Assembly (NCBI GenBank): GCA_001599355.1
Contig: BCGQ01000006.1
Coordinates: forward strand, 620,001-684,000
DNA: 64,000 nt
DNA from: Nakazawaea peltata
Lineage: Eukaryota; Ascomycota; Pichiomycetes; Alaninales; Pachysolenaceae
Direction: 5' to 3'
A model generated the notes under the pieces. That model searched no databases, was not told where the DNA came from, and was given only the letters and a program-made list of their open reading frames with translations. Within the stretch, counting starts at the first letter, position 1, and each line of letters begins with the position of its first letter. Positions 36,880 through 47,761 of this stretch are shown in pieces. A program made the position numbers and the translations under genes.

Positions 36880-38604
36880 GATCTTTGATGGACTGACAGG
36901 TTCTATATCTGATTACTCAACACTGACTGATCTTTACAAAAGAGTGAAATCACTTTTGAAAATTTTTCCCTCCTTTCTTGAATCGATTTAAAGTGAGGAA
37001 AAGGAGAAAAGTTTGTTGATAATTTTTTTCTTTTTCTTTTTATTTGGAGGAGAGGCACGGTAGGGCAAGAGATTGGGGGAGGGGCATGGGGCAAGAAGGG
37101 GGAAGGGGGAGTAAGAAAAGAAGGGGTAGCAAATAGAAGGGGTGGTGAATGGAAGGGTATACGAAGGGATATGTGGTTACGAGATGACTTTAAGCTGACA
37201 TCATACACTTGACCACATCTGTACATCTGTACCAGTACCGTATCGATGCTGGTGTATCTTCCTACGCAGCTCGGCCTAGTCTTCCAGATTCTCTACAGAA
37301 CGGCACAGAATAAGAAATGTATCAATCTGTGCCCATCTATTGTCCTTCTTGTTACGGAAAGTGCACGAAAATATATAGAGTTGAGCTTTGCAGAGAAGTA
37401 CAGACGCACCGGTGCAGAGTCAATGTACACTGGGTCTTGGTGTGGATATTCATTCGTAGACTATTGTTCAGTATCTGGGTATCTGACCCGATAGATTTCA
37501 CCTGATAGACTTCATCTTATCATCAAGATGATCATAACCCTCAATCTTCCGAATAGCCTGAGATTCGTTCGTTAATTGTGGATTGGGGCACAAATGGAAA
37601 ATTTTTTCTCTTTTATTTCTTTTTAGCCTATTCGTTGATTTTTTCATCGCGATTAAAGAGGGCATGCTGCGAGAGGTACAGCGGGGATCAACTTATCCTT
37701 TAAAGTTATGCCCTTGGGACATAGTATTAGGCGATCCGTTGGAAATTCGAGGTACACCGACAGATCGAGGTTGCTGATATTTAGAGGTTGTTGTTGAATC
37801 GAATTGAGTTTATTTGTTGATACATCTCTAATTAATATCTGTGTGGTTGCTGCAAGAGCTATGCTGAAGATTCAGACCTTATTCCTGTTTCGGCCCAATT
37901 CACGCTCAGACACGAAAAATAATACTGTAATTTGCCCTATTTTATGCCCCTTTTTTTCATCTCACAGCAGCAGCGCAAGCAGCAGCATAAGCAGCATAAA
38001 ACAAAAGCCGTTATATTATTAGTGTCTTGCAAGATTAGGTATCTAAGGAGGGCACAGCGCCAGCTTACTTCGGGAAGGAAGGTGTCGGTGTTTAGAGAAC
38101 AAAGACGCCGAATAAACTGGATCGGTCTTATGTTTGTTGTGATGGATTCCAACCCTATCCCGTCTCACCATATTCACTCCGGCCTCTGTTGCTTCCCCGC
38201 TTCTCCCACCCCCATGCCCTCGACTCTCTGCTTCCCCCTGTCTCAGGATCTCCTTACTTTAGAATAACCTGTACATTCATGTAGCCGGAAACTCAAAACT
38301 AATCTAAGGTTGCCGCGCCGGAATTAAAATTGCCTAATCAATACAAGGTTGAGCGCGCAATTCGGGGCAAATTTCGGCGGGCCCAAATGCACAATCCTGC
38401 GGGTCACCAACGACTACCCTGCCCCTCCCTGCCTTGCCCCACAAACCACTACGATCTTCGGCACACACTTCGTATGCAACTCACTTACTTCCATACTTTA
38501 GGGTTTGTTCACACACATGTGATTGACCTCTACATGGACTACGGTGTACACGGGCGGATTAAATAATACAGGTACATGTATTAAAATAATTGTGGGACAT
38601 ATAA
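36880..38604. promoter_or_regulatory. Long upstream region of the EFG1-type regulator
   Basis: About 1.7 kb separates the EFG1 start from the SPT16 stop, both genes being read leftward. It has AAAATTTTTCCC near 36957-36968, a CACATGTGA E-box-like site (about 38514-38522), a short imperfect CAGCAG/CAGCAT tract (about 37965-38000) and no supported gene. Long promoters and 5' UTRs are typical for EFG1 orthologues (established for C. albicans). Confidence 0.45.
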
Positions 38605-41600
38605 CTAATCACTCCAGATTTCGCCATCGGATCCTGCATCAGAAGAGGCCACGTCCGATTCATCATCTCCTGTGACACTTGCATCATCGTCGTCTTCTTC
38701 TTCGGCATCATCATCACTACTTTCTTGATAATCGTCACTTTCTTCTTCCAAATCATCACTTTCTGGCTCGAATTCTTCCTCTTCTTCTTCACTTTCTTCA
38801 CTTTCGGATCCTCCATCGTCGGCAAGGAAAGACCAAGCATCGTTACTGTAGAATTCATATGGATCCAGCAAGATGGTCTTGGTAATCAGACCCCAGTTCA
38901 AATTAACAGGTCCAGAAGTAACAGGAATATCGACATCTGCCAACCAGTTTTTGATGTCATCTAACAATGTCACATCAACTGTATTGATAGCAACAGTATG
39001 GAAATCTTTGTAGACAAATACCATATCGAAATTCTTCAAACCGAATTGGACTCTCTCCAAATGAACAATCTCGATCTCGTCCAATGTAATACATAAGAAT
39101 GGAGGGTCGATCAATTGGACAAGACAATCTCTTGTTGGCATACAGAACACCAGAGATCTGAATGGGACACCGTTGAATCCTAATTCTCTGAATGGAATAT
39201 CCAAATCGATATCTCCCAGGTCACTGATTTGTTCCAGGAACAGTTTGAATTCTTTGTCCAACAACATCTTTCTACGTCTTTCTTCTTGTTCTTGTTCTAA
39301 CTCATCTTCATCTCCGTATCTATATCTTCTCTTCTTGTTTCCGGTCTCGTCAATCGACATATCGGTCAGTTCTCTGTAGAATTGGACATCCTTTGTCTTC
39401 TTCTTTCCAATCATGATCGGTGTCTTCAAATGACAATGAATTAAAACAATCAACTCATCTTTACATGGTTGAAAGAACAAATGTTTGATATTGGAGAAAA
39501 GAACATCAACCCTTTGATCTGATCTGATTGGACTTTGATATCTTAAACCGTTCTGATGAATTTCCAAGTATCCAGCGGCTCTCTTAGAGTCTGGACCAGG
39601 TCTTACAAAGACTTGATCCAATCTCTTACCACGACCCAAAGATCTGTTCTCGATCAATTTCAGTTGAGTGACAACATCGGCCATTTGCTTACGTTCTTGT
39701 TCTCTCTTGGTGGCAGCCTTCTTGAGGTCGGTAATCTTCTTGAATACTTCACTCATACGGTCTCCATCCTTTGATCTGAAGGTGAAACTACGAACAAATT
39801 CACGATCCAGTCCGTCTTCATATGGTAAATCATCCTTTCTGGTGTTGACACCACCTGGACTGTTGAAATTCAATCTCAAATAAGTGTACTCACCTTCCTC
39901 ATTCTTGGAAGCATTCTTGAACAGATTGATATGGAAGGGTACAGGACGTCCACTGATTGGTAAGATGATAGTTTGCAGTTTGGAATCGATATGAATCTTC
40001 AAATCTTTAACGTTAGTAGGGATTTGAGTCTCTCTGATATAAGATTCGTATCTTTTGAAGACAGCCTTGGTGTCGGAACTCTTTTGCAGATCATCTTTAT
40101 TGAATCTAGCCACACCTTCCAGCTTTCTCTTATCCAATAATCTCTTCTGTAACTCTTTTTTGACTTGTTCTTGATCTTCGTCATAGTTTTTGGTCTCTGT
40201 TCTTAATTTGGATTTAAGAATCTTGGAGTTTCCAAGATCAACAGCAGCTCCTCTGGTCTCAGAAGAAGACAGTTTTGGGATCTTTTTCTCGGTCTTAACC
40301 TCGGATTTCACCTTCTTATTATCTTCTTCGTCATCCTTGAAATAGAACGAGATCTCAGATCTTGTCTTTGGAGATTCAGTAAGAATAATTGGGTCCAGAG
40401 TAGTGACTCTGACGGTATCACTCAAAATCAATCCATACAGACCATATTCAGGGTCATTTAAACCTTGGAATCCAATTGTGATATTGAAAATACTTCCGTT
40501 ATGGATCTCTCTCTCATTTTTAGCATTCAAAACTAAAGAACTATCTTTATAATCCAAACCCATTAACCAACCGGCATTTTTCAAGAAATGTTTCTCCAAA
40601 TCTGGACGTTCATTGATGATGAACAGAATGGCTTTGTTGTAGATATCTTTAGTAGTGACTCCAGCTCTTAATAAAGATAAAATATGTTGTTCTAACGAAA
40701 GAAGGAAGTCATAATTCTTCTCTATTTCCTTAGTAGGATCGATCAAGAAAGTTCTAGCAACGTTAGAACAATAAGATTTGTATCTTGTTCCTATAGAACT
40801 GGTGATGACTCCACCAACCAACAGGTTATCGTTGGCTTGCAGAGAAGGTTTAAGGTCAAACTCATGTCCACTTTGAACAACTGGATTATAACACCAATCC
40901 AAATTATTTAAATCGAAATCTGGACCTAAGGATTTCAAAGATTTGACAGTGTCCAGTTTCTTGAAGAATTGAGCATCATCGATCTTATTCTCGACACGTT
41001 CACTTAACTTATAATTGGACACGTTCAATTCTTCATCGACAATCTTAACCATTTCATCGGTGAAAAATTGCATCAAATTAGTGGAACATCTGGCAGCAGT
41101 ACGAGCATTTTTTTGTTCTTCTTCATCTTTTACTTCCAAAGTCTTTGAGATAGGGACAGTAATATCGATTTGAGACAATTTAGAAGCATTTGGAGTCCAA
41201 TAATTGTCGAGCCAATCTTGATAAAACTTTCCCTCGAACTTATCCTTAGGGAAGACACCGACTTTGGAACCGAATCCAACCAATTTATCAATGAATTGTT
41301 GGAATAAAGAGCTGTTATGCTCAGCGTCCTTAGATCTGACCATTAATGATACTTTGATTTGAGATTGTTTGGTCAAATCTTGTAATAATTTGGCTTTATT
41401 CAGGGAGGTCAAGATGATCAGTTCATCGGCGGTGACCAAGAGCAAAGTCAGCGGGAACTCATATCCAAACAACCAGTTATGTAATACGGTACTCTTTCTG
41501 TATGGATTATCATCATCACTTGATCCAATGGCCACCAAAATTGAGTCGACTGGGGAGTCGAAACAGGAGGCGTCTTTAAGTTGAGTCTGCAAATGAATCA

Positions 41601-41643
41601 ATCTCTTAGTGAAAAGCGATGAATTGATTTTGATATCGGACAT
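38605..41643 (-). CDS. SPT16: FACT histone chaperone subunit Spt16
   Basis: 1012 residues (S. cerevisiae 1035). The N-terminal pseudo-aminopeptidase lobe (~1-440: [37 protein letters not shown]) precedes the dimerisation and middle domains ([87 protein letters not shown]). The last ~80 residues are the acidic histone-binding tail. FACT reorganises nucleosomes during transcription and replication. CTG codons at 41449-41451, 39367-39369, 39151-39153 and one in KxFxEQ near 39230 match S. cerevisiae Ala positions. Confidence 0.97.
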   Translation of the reverse strand: MSDIKINSSLFTKRLIHLQTQLKDASCFDSPVDSILVAIGSSDDDNPYRKSTVLHNWLFGYEFPLTLLLVTADELIILTSLNKAKLLQDLTKQSQIKVSLMVRSKDAEHNSSLFQQFIDKLVGFGSKVGVFPKDKFEGKFYQDWLDNYWTPNASKLSQIDITVPISKTLEVKDEEEQKNARTAARCSTNLMQFFTDEMVKIVDEELNVSNYKLSERVENKIDDAQFFKKLDTVKSLKSLGPDFDLNNLDWCYNPVVQSGHEFDLKPSLQANDNLLVGGVITSSIGTRYKSYCSNVARTFLIDPTKEIEKNYDFLLSLEQHILSLLRAGVTTKDIYNKAILFIINERPDLEKHFLKNAGWLMGLDYKDSSLVLNAKNEREIHNGSIFNITIGFQGLNDPEYGLYGLILSDTVRVTTLDPIILTESPKTRSEISFYFKDDEEDNKKVKSEVKTEKKIPKLSSSETRGAAVDLGNSKILKSKLRTETKNYDEDQEQVKKELQKRLLDKRKLEGVARFNKDDLQKSSDTKAVFKRYESYIRETQIPTNVKDLKIHIDSKLQTIILPISGRPVPFHINLFKNASKNEEGEYTYLRLNFNSPGGVNTRKDDLPYEDGLDREFVRSFTFRSKDGDRMSEVFKKITDLKKAATKREQERKQMADVVTQLKLIENRSLGRGKRLDQVFVRPGPDSKRAAGYLEIHQNGLRYQSPIRSDQRVDVLFSNIKHLFFQPCKDELIVLIHCHLKTPIMIGKKKTKDVQFYRELTDMSIDETGNKKRRYRYGDEDELEQEQEERRRKMLLDKEFKLFLEQISDLGDIDLDIPFRELGFNGVPFRSLVFCMPTRDCLVQLIDPPFLCITLDEIEIVHLERVQFGLKNFDMVFVYKDFHTVAINTVDVTLLDDIKNWLADVDIPVTSGPVNLNWGLITKTILLDPYEFYSNDAWSFLADDGGSESEESEEEEEEFEPESDDLEEESDDYQESSDDDAEEEDDDDASVTGDDESDVASSDAGSDGEIWSD

Positions 41644-41788
41644 CTTGCAGAGTACGAGACTGATTTAATGGCGGGATGGTGGGGGTGGTTGGGTGTGGAT
41701 TGATTGATTAAGCGCTGTAAAATTTGGATTAAAAATTTTCAGAAAAATTGAAACGCGTCTTGAAGGGAAAATGAGAGGGAAAAAGTGA

Positions 41789-41830
41789 AGGAGAAGTTGA
41801 GGGAGAAGTTGAGGGAGAAGTTGAGGGGGG
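41789..41830 (+). repeat. 12-bp tandem repeat (gagaagttgagg)
   Basis: Three to four tandem copies of gagaagttgagg/gagaagttgaggg upstream of SPT16. Confidence 0.85.
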
Positions 41831-41926
41831 GTTTTGGAGATGGAAGGGCAGGGCCAGGAAGGTACAGAAAGAGTGGTGACGGTTTTTGCTGGGAGGGTGC
41901 TGGTGGTGGTGGTGCTGGTGGTACTG

Positions 41927-41982
41927 GGTGTAGTGCTAGGTGTAGTGCTAGGTGTAGTGCTAGGTGTAGTGCTGGGTTTAGG
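41927..41982 (+). repeat. 12-bp tandem repeat (gtgtagtgctag)
   Basis: Four near-perfect copies of gtgtagtgctag, preceded by a ggtggtgctggt tract. Confidence 0.85.
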
Positions 41983-42719
41983 GTCTGTACTATAGTATGT
42001 GTTCTATAGTATGTGTGCTACAGTATGTGTGCTCACTGCGCAATTGCTAGAGCTACTCAGAACTAAACACAAAGTAAGAGCCACTAACTAATACTGTGCG
42101 CGGCGCGCTATATGGCAGATAGATCTAGTTAGTTTTGTATAGTGCGCACTACATAGTAGCTTGAAATTGATGAAGAGATGGCTTTGGAGATTGAGGAGGG
42201 AGGAAGAACTTGAGCTAAGTAGATCAAGAACAAATGGAGTCAAAGGAACAACAGTAAGAGATACAGCACTTCAGTACTACAGCACTACAATACTACCGCA
42301 CCACTTCTTCCCTCTACTCAGTCTGCACAAGATATACCATTATTTCCTATTACAGTACCTTCTATTTATAGTAATTAAATCATACCTCTTAGTCAGGACC
42401 AAAGCTTAGACACCACAATAAGAATCTCGTCAACTTCAAATTCAATCTCCTCACACTCTGATCTCCATCCCCTCGTCCCCCTATCCTCAGCTCCTCTAAC
42501 TTCTTCCTACCCCCTGCTACCTCAAACCACTCCCCCCTCTCTTCTACCTCTTCTCCCCCTTCTGCCCTCCCCTCGCCTTTTCCCCCATCCCTCCAACTCC
42601 CTCGCGCAAACCTCTTTTCTGTTGTCTTTTTCCTAAGTTGAAACACTCAAGATAACAGCAATTGGTAAGACCGACTTGGACCAGAGATACAACAATCGAC
42701 ACAATATAACACTACTGAG

Positions 42720-43650
42720 ATGGCTGACGAATATTCATATGATTACGAGTATCTTTTTAAGAGTGAGTATTAGAGTTAATCAACTTTGGGATGCGCCTAT
42801 TTTTAGAAGGATCCAAGGCGTCGAGTTGTCGAGGATGGATGGCTCAAGAGCGCGGTACATTGGAGGGAGGTGAGTTTGAGTTTACTGGGGATTTTCGTTA
42901 TTACATCGATGATGCCCGGTGGGTCAAGATTCTGATCCCTTCATCCACTTCTCATCCTCTTCCCATTCTTCCCATTCTTCCCATCCACTTCTCCCACCCC
43001 TTCATTCCATCTTACTAACATCCACAGTCGTCTTGATCGGAGACTCCTCCGTTGGTAAATCCAACTTATTATCCCGTTTCACAAGAGACGAATTCAACTT
43101 AGAAAGTCGTGCCACCATCGGTGTCGAATTCGCTACAAGAACCATAGAAATCGATGGCAAAAGAGTCAAGGCTCAAATTTGGGACACCGCCGGTCAAGAA
43201 CGTTACAGAGCCATCACATCGCTGTATTATAGAGGTGCTGTTGGGGCCTTGGTTGTATACGACATCTCCAACTCCGAGTCTTACGAAAGTGTCAGCAGAT
43301 GGTTAAAAGAATTAAAGGAACACGCCGACGCTAACATTGTTATTGAATTAGTCGGTAACAAGAGTGATTTGGACCATTTAAGAGCCGTCCCTACCGAAGA
43401 AGCCAAGAACTTTGCCACCGAAAACCAATTGTTGTTCACCGAACTGAGTGCCTTGGACTCCAACAACGTTGAATTCTCCTTCCAACAATTGTTGAAGAGT
43501 ATCTACGATATGGTAAGCAAGCACCAATTTGATTCCAATGAAAATTACGGTGGTGCTGCCAGTCAGAACAAACCGGGTTCAGGCCCAACTATCTCCTTAA
43601 CACCTGCCCCAGCTGACAACGCCAAGAGCAAGGGCTCCAACTGCTGTTGA
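42720..43650 (+). CDS. YPT31: Rab11-type GTPase Ypt31/Ypt32, one intron
   Basis: Exons 42720-42762 ([14 protein letters not shown] plus one base) and 43028-43650 give 221 residues. The 265-bp intron 42763-43027 has GTGAGT, TACTAAC (43013-43019) and CAG. The splice restores the P-loop GDSSVGKSN; switch and guanine motifs are [28 protein letters not shown] and SALDSNN. The C-terminus ends SNCC, a double geranylgeranylation site. Ypt31/Rab11 drives traffic out of the trans-Golgi and recycling endosomes. The CTG at 43222-43224 occupies the invariant Ala of RYRAITSAYYRG, strong evidence for CUG=Ala. An in-frame open stretch in the intron is not coding. The hypervariable tail has a Gly/Pro/Ser stretch. 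Confidence 0.96.
42763..43027 (+). other. YPT31 intron
   Basis: 265 bp: GTGAGT donor, pyrimidine-rich 3' part, TACTAAC at 43013-43019, CAG acceptor. The exact codon for Ile at KIVLIGD is formed across the junction. Confidence 0.94.
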
Positions 43651-43720
43651 TTTGTCTATAAAATATAACGCACTAGGATATTTAAAAATGCTTAGTAGAA
43701 CAGTGTAGATTTATTTGGGT

Positions 43721-44155
43721 TTATTTATCTTTTGGGACATCTTTGAACTCTCCATCGTCTTCATCGTCATCGTCACCTCCGGCAGAAGGTTGTTCTTTGT
43801 CAAGTTGCTCGGCTACTTTAGCATAGTCCACAACCTTTCCTCTTGTACGTCTTCCGGTGGTGATGATGTTGCTGGTGTCGATCTCTAACAAATCATCTTC
43901 TTCGTCATCTTCAACGACCAATTTGTCGTCATCCTCTTCATCAGCTTCGTCTTCACTGCTCTTTTCCTCTTCTTCTTCAGGAGGTAAGTCATCGTAGTTT
44001 CTTCTTCTCTTCTTCTTCTTGTCCTTCTTGGCCTCTCCATTTGGAGCATCGACTTGAGGTTTGGATTCTTCTTCGGCTGGTCTTTTGGAGCCCAGAATTG
44101 GCTCTTCGGTCTTTTCGACGACTGGAGTTTTGACTTCTTCTGGTTTTTCGGACAT
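43721..44155 (-). CDS. CHZ1: H2A.Z-H2B chaperone Chz1
   Basis: 144 residues from the ATG at 44155; an in-frame extension upstream is not needed and lacks family support. The protein is Lys/Glu-rich and disordered. The diagnostic CHZ motif is clear: acidic patch, LLEIDTSNIITTGRRTRGKVVDYAKVAE. Basic KKDKKKKRRRNY provides a nuclear signal. Chz1 delivers H2A.Z-H2B to the SWR1 complex. S. cerevisiae Chz1 is 153 residues. It converges with YPT31 (70 bp). Confidence 0.93.
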   Translation of the reverse strand: MSEKPEEVKTPVVEKTEEPILGSKRPAEEESKPQVDAPNGEAKKDKKKKRRRNYDDLPPEEEEEKSSEDEADEEDDDKLVVEDDEEDDLLEIDTSNIITTGRRTRGKVVDYAKVAEQLDKEQPSAGGDDDDEDDGEFKDVPKDK

Positions 44156-44528
44156 GATGGCGGTCAATTGATGGTGTAAAAGATGACTTTGAAATGGAGA
44201 ATTATGTTTATTTTTTAGGTGGAAGAAAGAAGGGTTGAGGTGAAGATGGGCAGAAGTTGGGCAGAAGTTGGGCGGGGAACAGGTGGGAATCGGGCAGGGA
44301 GCAGGCAGAGATTTTGGCGGAATCAACTCTACAGAGTTAAGTGCGCGCGGGAAAATCAGAAAATGGGTGGACAAATGTTCTGCCTAATTTAGTTTTTTCC
44401 TCCGCCCACTCTCCGTCTACTCTCCGCCCATTCTCTACCAGTCATTAAACTACTCATTAAACTACTCATTCACTTATCCTCATTACTCATTCCTCTATAC
44501 ACACCACTATACACTCCAACCAACACCA
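44156..44528. other. CHZ1 upstream region / JJJ1 3' flank
   Basis: 373 bp, with no supported gene. A short duplication (attgggcagaagttgggc type, about 44250-44275) is visible. The pyrimidine-rich right part contains a repeated ctactcattaaactactcatt element near 44440-44475. Confidence 0.4.
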
Positions 44529-46271
44529 CTACTTCTTCTTCTTGTTCTTCTTCCCTTTCTTTCCCAGTAAAGCATGCCCCGTAGCATTCACATGCTGGAA
44601 GAGCTTGTTTCTACTAGTAAATGTCTCTCCACAAACATTGCACAACTCAGAGCCAGCTTGAGATTGAGGTTCAGGAGTCACCAGAGGCTCAGATTCAGGC
44701 TCAGGAGTCAGCGTACTTCCTCTGACCTTTGTTTTCTTATTTTTCTTAGCCTTAGCCTTCTTTCCTCCAATATCCCAATCATCACTGTCATTATTCTTCT
44801 CAGTATCCGACAAAACCACACCTTTTTCTAAATTGCGAGCCAATTTAGTCAACTCATCTAACTCGGGTGTCTCAGAGGTGTCGTCTTCATCGTCGAATTT
44901 GAACATTTTGGCTTGTTTCTTCAACTTCTTCTGCTTTTTCTTCGAGAGTTTCGGTAAAATTATCTCTTCTTCTTCGAGACTCTCAATATCATCGTCGACT
45001 TCGAGATCAGCTACATCGTCTACATCCTCCTCCAACTCACCATCATCCTCGATGATCTCATCACCCTCATTGGTCTCATCCACTCCATCTATACTATCTA
45101 CTTCATCCTCTTCACCACTAGAAGCTGTCTCGAACTCCTCCTCATCAGTTAACAGATCAAATCCTAACTCTACACCTTCTTTACGCATCTCCCATTTCAA
45201 TCTCCTCAACAGTTGGTTATGTTTCTTAGAGCTCTCATGGGTCTTAAATTGGGAAGCACTCTTAAAAGTCTTATCACAGATAATACACTCATATATTTCA
45301 AGATCCTGCTCCTCACGTTCATCTTTCAGCAATCTCAACTCTTCCTGATGCAATTTTTCCAACTCCAGTTCGATCTCTGCTAACTCGGCATGGTCTATAG
45401 TTTGCCAATTCTGTTGCTCAAAGTTCTCACGACGCAGAAGATTGGCCTCTTTGTCTCGTTGCAGTTGTCTTTTACGTTCCTCTTGTTCCTTCAAACGTCT
45501 GTTGCGCTCATATTCCAGTGCTCCCAGCTTAACTCTGGCATCACGCTTCTTTATGAACGATACAAAGCTTCTCACCAGCTCGTTATACTCTCTTCTGGCA
45601 TTATCTCTACACTTCTTGTTCTCCTTCTCCATTAACCGACGACTACGTCTGTCCTGTGTACGACTATACCTATACTCATCTTTCCAACTGAAAGTCTTTA
45701 CCGTCTGGAACAGCGACCATTTCAGATAGAAGTTACGGACATCTGTACCGTAGTCAGAGCGGGAAGTTCCAAACCGAGGATACAATAAGTCAGCCTCTGA
45801 GACGACATTCAGCATCGTCGTGTCATCTTTATATTTATGGAACCCTGGTAATTCTTGTTGTTTACCACTGCTGACCTCCTCACTGGCTAACTTCTCAAAT
45901 AACATCCCCGCTACTCTGTAAATACCATACAAGGAATCATCCACACGAGTGTACATCGAAGGGTCGAAGTAACGAAGAATCTCCTCTGTAGATGTACCAG
46001 CCACCTCATATGACACACCTCCTTCATCGTCGTAATCTTCATCTTCCATCAAAATCTGGTTCTTATGAGAGTCATACCATGCTCTCTCCAGAGGATCACT
46101 CAACACCTCATACAGCAGTCTCACCAAGTTGAACTGGAGAGTGGCTTCTTCGACATTGTCAGGGTTCTTATCAGGATGGAGTTGAAGAGCCTTCTTACGG
46201 TACAGTTTCTTCAATTCCGAGTCAGTGGCGGTACTCGCCACTCCTAATAACTCATAGTAGCACTGTTTCAT
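44529..46271 (-). CDS. JJJ1: Hsp40 co-chaperone Jjj1 (60S ribosome biogenesis)
   Basis: 580 residues (S. cerevisiae 590). The J domain occupies residues ~1-70 with the HPD motif in [11 protein letters not shown]. The middle is charged coiled coil ([16 protein letters not shown]). Two C2H2 zinc fingers of the Jjj1/Zuotin-like type follow: [23 protein letters not shown] and [24 protein letters not shown] long acidic stretch separates them, and the protein ends in Lys-rich [10 protein letters not shown]. Jjj1 works with Ssa Hsp70 and Rei1 to release the export factor Arx1 from cytoplasmic pre-60S particles. Confidence 0.95.
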   Translation of the reverse strand: MKQCYYELLGVASTATDSELKKLYRKKALQLHPDKNPDNVEEATLQFNLVRLLYEVLSDPLERAWYDSHKNQILMEDEDYDDEGGVSYEVAGTSTEEILRYFDPSMYTRVDDSLYGIYRVAGMLFEKLASEEVSSGKQQELPGFHKYKDDTTMLNVVSEADLLYPRFGTSRSDYGTDVRNFYLKWSLFQTVKTFSWKDEYRYSRTQDRRSRRLMEKENKKCRDNARREYNELVRSFVSFIKKRDARVKLGALEYERNRRLKEQEERKRQLQRDKEANLLRRENFEQQNWQTIDHAELAEIELELEKLHQEELRLLKDEREEQDLEIYECIICDKTFKSASQFKTHESSKKHNQLLRRLKWEMRKEGVELGFDLLTDEEEFETASSGEEDEVDSIDGVDETNEGDEIIEDDGELEEDVDDVADLEVDDDIESLEEEEIILPKLSKKKQKKLKKQAKMFKFDDEDDTSETPELDELTKLARNLEKGVVLSDTEKNNDSDDWDIGGKKAKAKKNKKTKVRGSTLTPEPESEPLVTPEPQSQAGSELCNVCGETFTSRNKLFQHVNATGHALLGKKGKKNKKKK

Positions 46272-46600
46272 CTCTGCAACTCTATACCGCCCTTGCTTAT
46301 TATACCTTGTCTTCTCTTCAGGGTTGTTAAGTATGGAAAATTTTTCAGGTGCAGATGGAGATGATCAAATGCTCTGGACCCGCTGGAGCTATGGCCCAGC
46401 TTAAACGGCCGCGCGAGCTCTCCTCATCGGAAACGGCGCATCGAGGCCGCATCAAGAACGGCGCATCAAATCGGACTAGTTTGGCTGGTGCGCAAAGCTT
46501 AATTTTGACTCATAAGCCACTCAGGAGATGGAAATTCTGGCCTAATTTAAGTGTTGGAAACGGCGGCGAACAAGAGTGAATTACTGATGGTTGTGTGAGA
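46272..46600. promoter_or_regulatory. Bidirectional promoter JJJ1 / FEX1
   Basis: 329 bp; GAAAATTTTTCAGG at about 46338-46351 near the JJJ1 side, with GC-rich segments (CGGCGCATC repeated near 46430-46465). No TATA box is obvious. Confidence 0.4.
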
Positions 46601-47761
46601 ATGAGTATATCTGAGCGTGAGGAACAAGAGAGGATAGATGAGAGAGAGAGGCTTGAGGAGGAAGTAGGGGAATACGATGCCATTTCCGTACAGGAATCGT
46701 TACCAGAAGGTTTCCGGTCGTCTCTTTCTCATGACGAGCATTTACATATCAAGAGAGTACCGACTGTGGTGACGACGTATGTCAAGTTCTTTAGATTACA
46801 CGCTATATTGACTCTTGGAGGGATTTTAGGTGTCCTTCTGCGGAAGGGATTAACTGTGCTCTCGGAGTATGAGGGTTCTTATCTTACTGGTGTTGTTTGG
46901 AGTAACTTTACCGCTTGTGTTGTGATGGGATTTGCACTTGGAAGTGAGCGGATATGGAGCGAGTTGAGATTGGGTCCTACTACTGATATCACAATTAAGG
47001 CTCTGGTACCTCTTTATGTGGGAATCACTACTGGATTCTGTGGTTCGTTGTCTTCATTCAGTTCTTTTGTTTTGGAGATATTTGAGAAGACCAGTGACTT
47101 GATGCCTAGTAAATATTACCATTACCCCAATCTGCTGTATGGTATTATGGAGTTTATTTCTGTGATTTCTACACAGATGACCATGTCTGTTGCCGGATTA
47201 CAATTTGGTAGACATATTCTGAGGGGAGTTGATTTGACTTCCAAACCTTTCGACACAGGTTATTATCAGCTTGTGGAACATTTGTTAGTTGTTTTGGGAG
47301 TTGTAGGATGGATTGCCAGTATAGCTGTTAGTGGGGCTGTCTCTGTTAATAGAGAATGGTCACTTAGTTGTGTATTTGCTCCATTGGGAGTGTTTGCTCG
47401 TTATCATATTTCCAAGCTGCTCAATACTAAGATAAAAGACTTCCCACTCGGGACATTTGTATGTAATTTGTCCGGATCGATATTGATTCTGATATTCAAT
47501 TTGTTGACGAGGGGTAAGATTGGTGATGACGGGGTAATTGTGGGTAATTATATTGGATGTGAGGTTAATACACTGCTTGCTGATGGATTTTGTGGATGTT
47601 ACACTACGGTGAGCACATTTGCAGTTGAATTATTTGGTCTTAGATTGTTTTATGCGTATAGATATGGATTGGTATCAATTGCTGTGAGTTTTGTGTGTTT
47701 ATTATTGATTATTGGACCTTACAATTGGACACAAGGGCTTACTGTTTCTGTTTGTCTGTAG
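46601..47761 (+). CDS. FEX1: Plasma-membrane fluoride exporter Fex (two CrcB/Fluc domains)
   Basis: 386 residues from the ATG at 46601 (the preceding in-frame GTG is not a start). An acidic cytosolic N-terminus precedes two homologous CrcB/Fluc repeats. Repeat 1 has GGILGVLxRKGLT, SNFTACVVMGF, TTGFCGSLSSFSSF. Repeat 2 has GVFARYHISK, GTFVCNLSGSIL, DGFCGCYTTVSTF. The asymmetric Asn and FCG...S/T-T-x-S motifs are the channel signature. It exports toxic F-; S. cerevisiae Fex1 has 375 residues. Reading CTG as Ala gives G-V-L-A-R in repeat 1, matching G-V-F-A-R in repeat 2. Confidence 0.95.
   Translation: MSISEREEQERIDERERLEEEVGEYDAISVQESLPEGFRSSLSHDEHLHIKRVPTVVTTYVKFFRLHAILTLGGILGVLLRKGLTVLSEYEGSYLTGVVWSNFTACVVMGFALGSERIWSELRLGPTTDITIKALVPLYVGITTGFCGSLSSFSSFVLEIFEKTSDLMPSKYYHYPNLLYGIMEFISVISTQMTMSVAGLQFGRHILRGVDLTSKPFDTGYYQLVEHLLVVLGVVGWIASIAVSGAVSVNREWSLSCVFAPLGVFARYHISKLLNTKIKDFPLGTFVCNLSGSILILIFNLLTRGKIGDDGVIVGNYIGCEVNTLLADGFCGCYTTVSTFAVELFGLRLFYAYRYGLVSIAVSFVCLLLIIGPYNWTQGLTVSVCL

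Larger units (their letters stand above)
41644..42719. promoter_or_regulatory. Divergent intergenic region SPT16 / YPT31 with 12-bp minisatellites
   Basis: About 1.08 kb. Near SPT16 there is AAAAATTTTCAG (about 41730-41741). Two unrelated 12-bp tandem repeats follow (separate entries), then a TATGTGTGCTAYAG-like repeat (about 41992-42035). The YPT31-proximal part (42420-42610) is very pyrimidine-rich. No gene is supported. Confidence 0.45.

Noticed and set aside
37583-37777. 64-codon hydrophobic frame upstream of EFG1
   Set aside because: Begins at TTG, has no ATG and no recognisable domain; probably chance in AT-rich DNA.
44156-44374. 73-residue extension upstream of CHZ1
   Set aside because: The extension is Pro/Phe/Leu-rich with no family support; the ATG at 44155 gives MSEKPEE, the expected length and start for Chz1.
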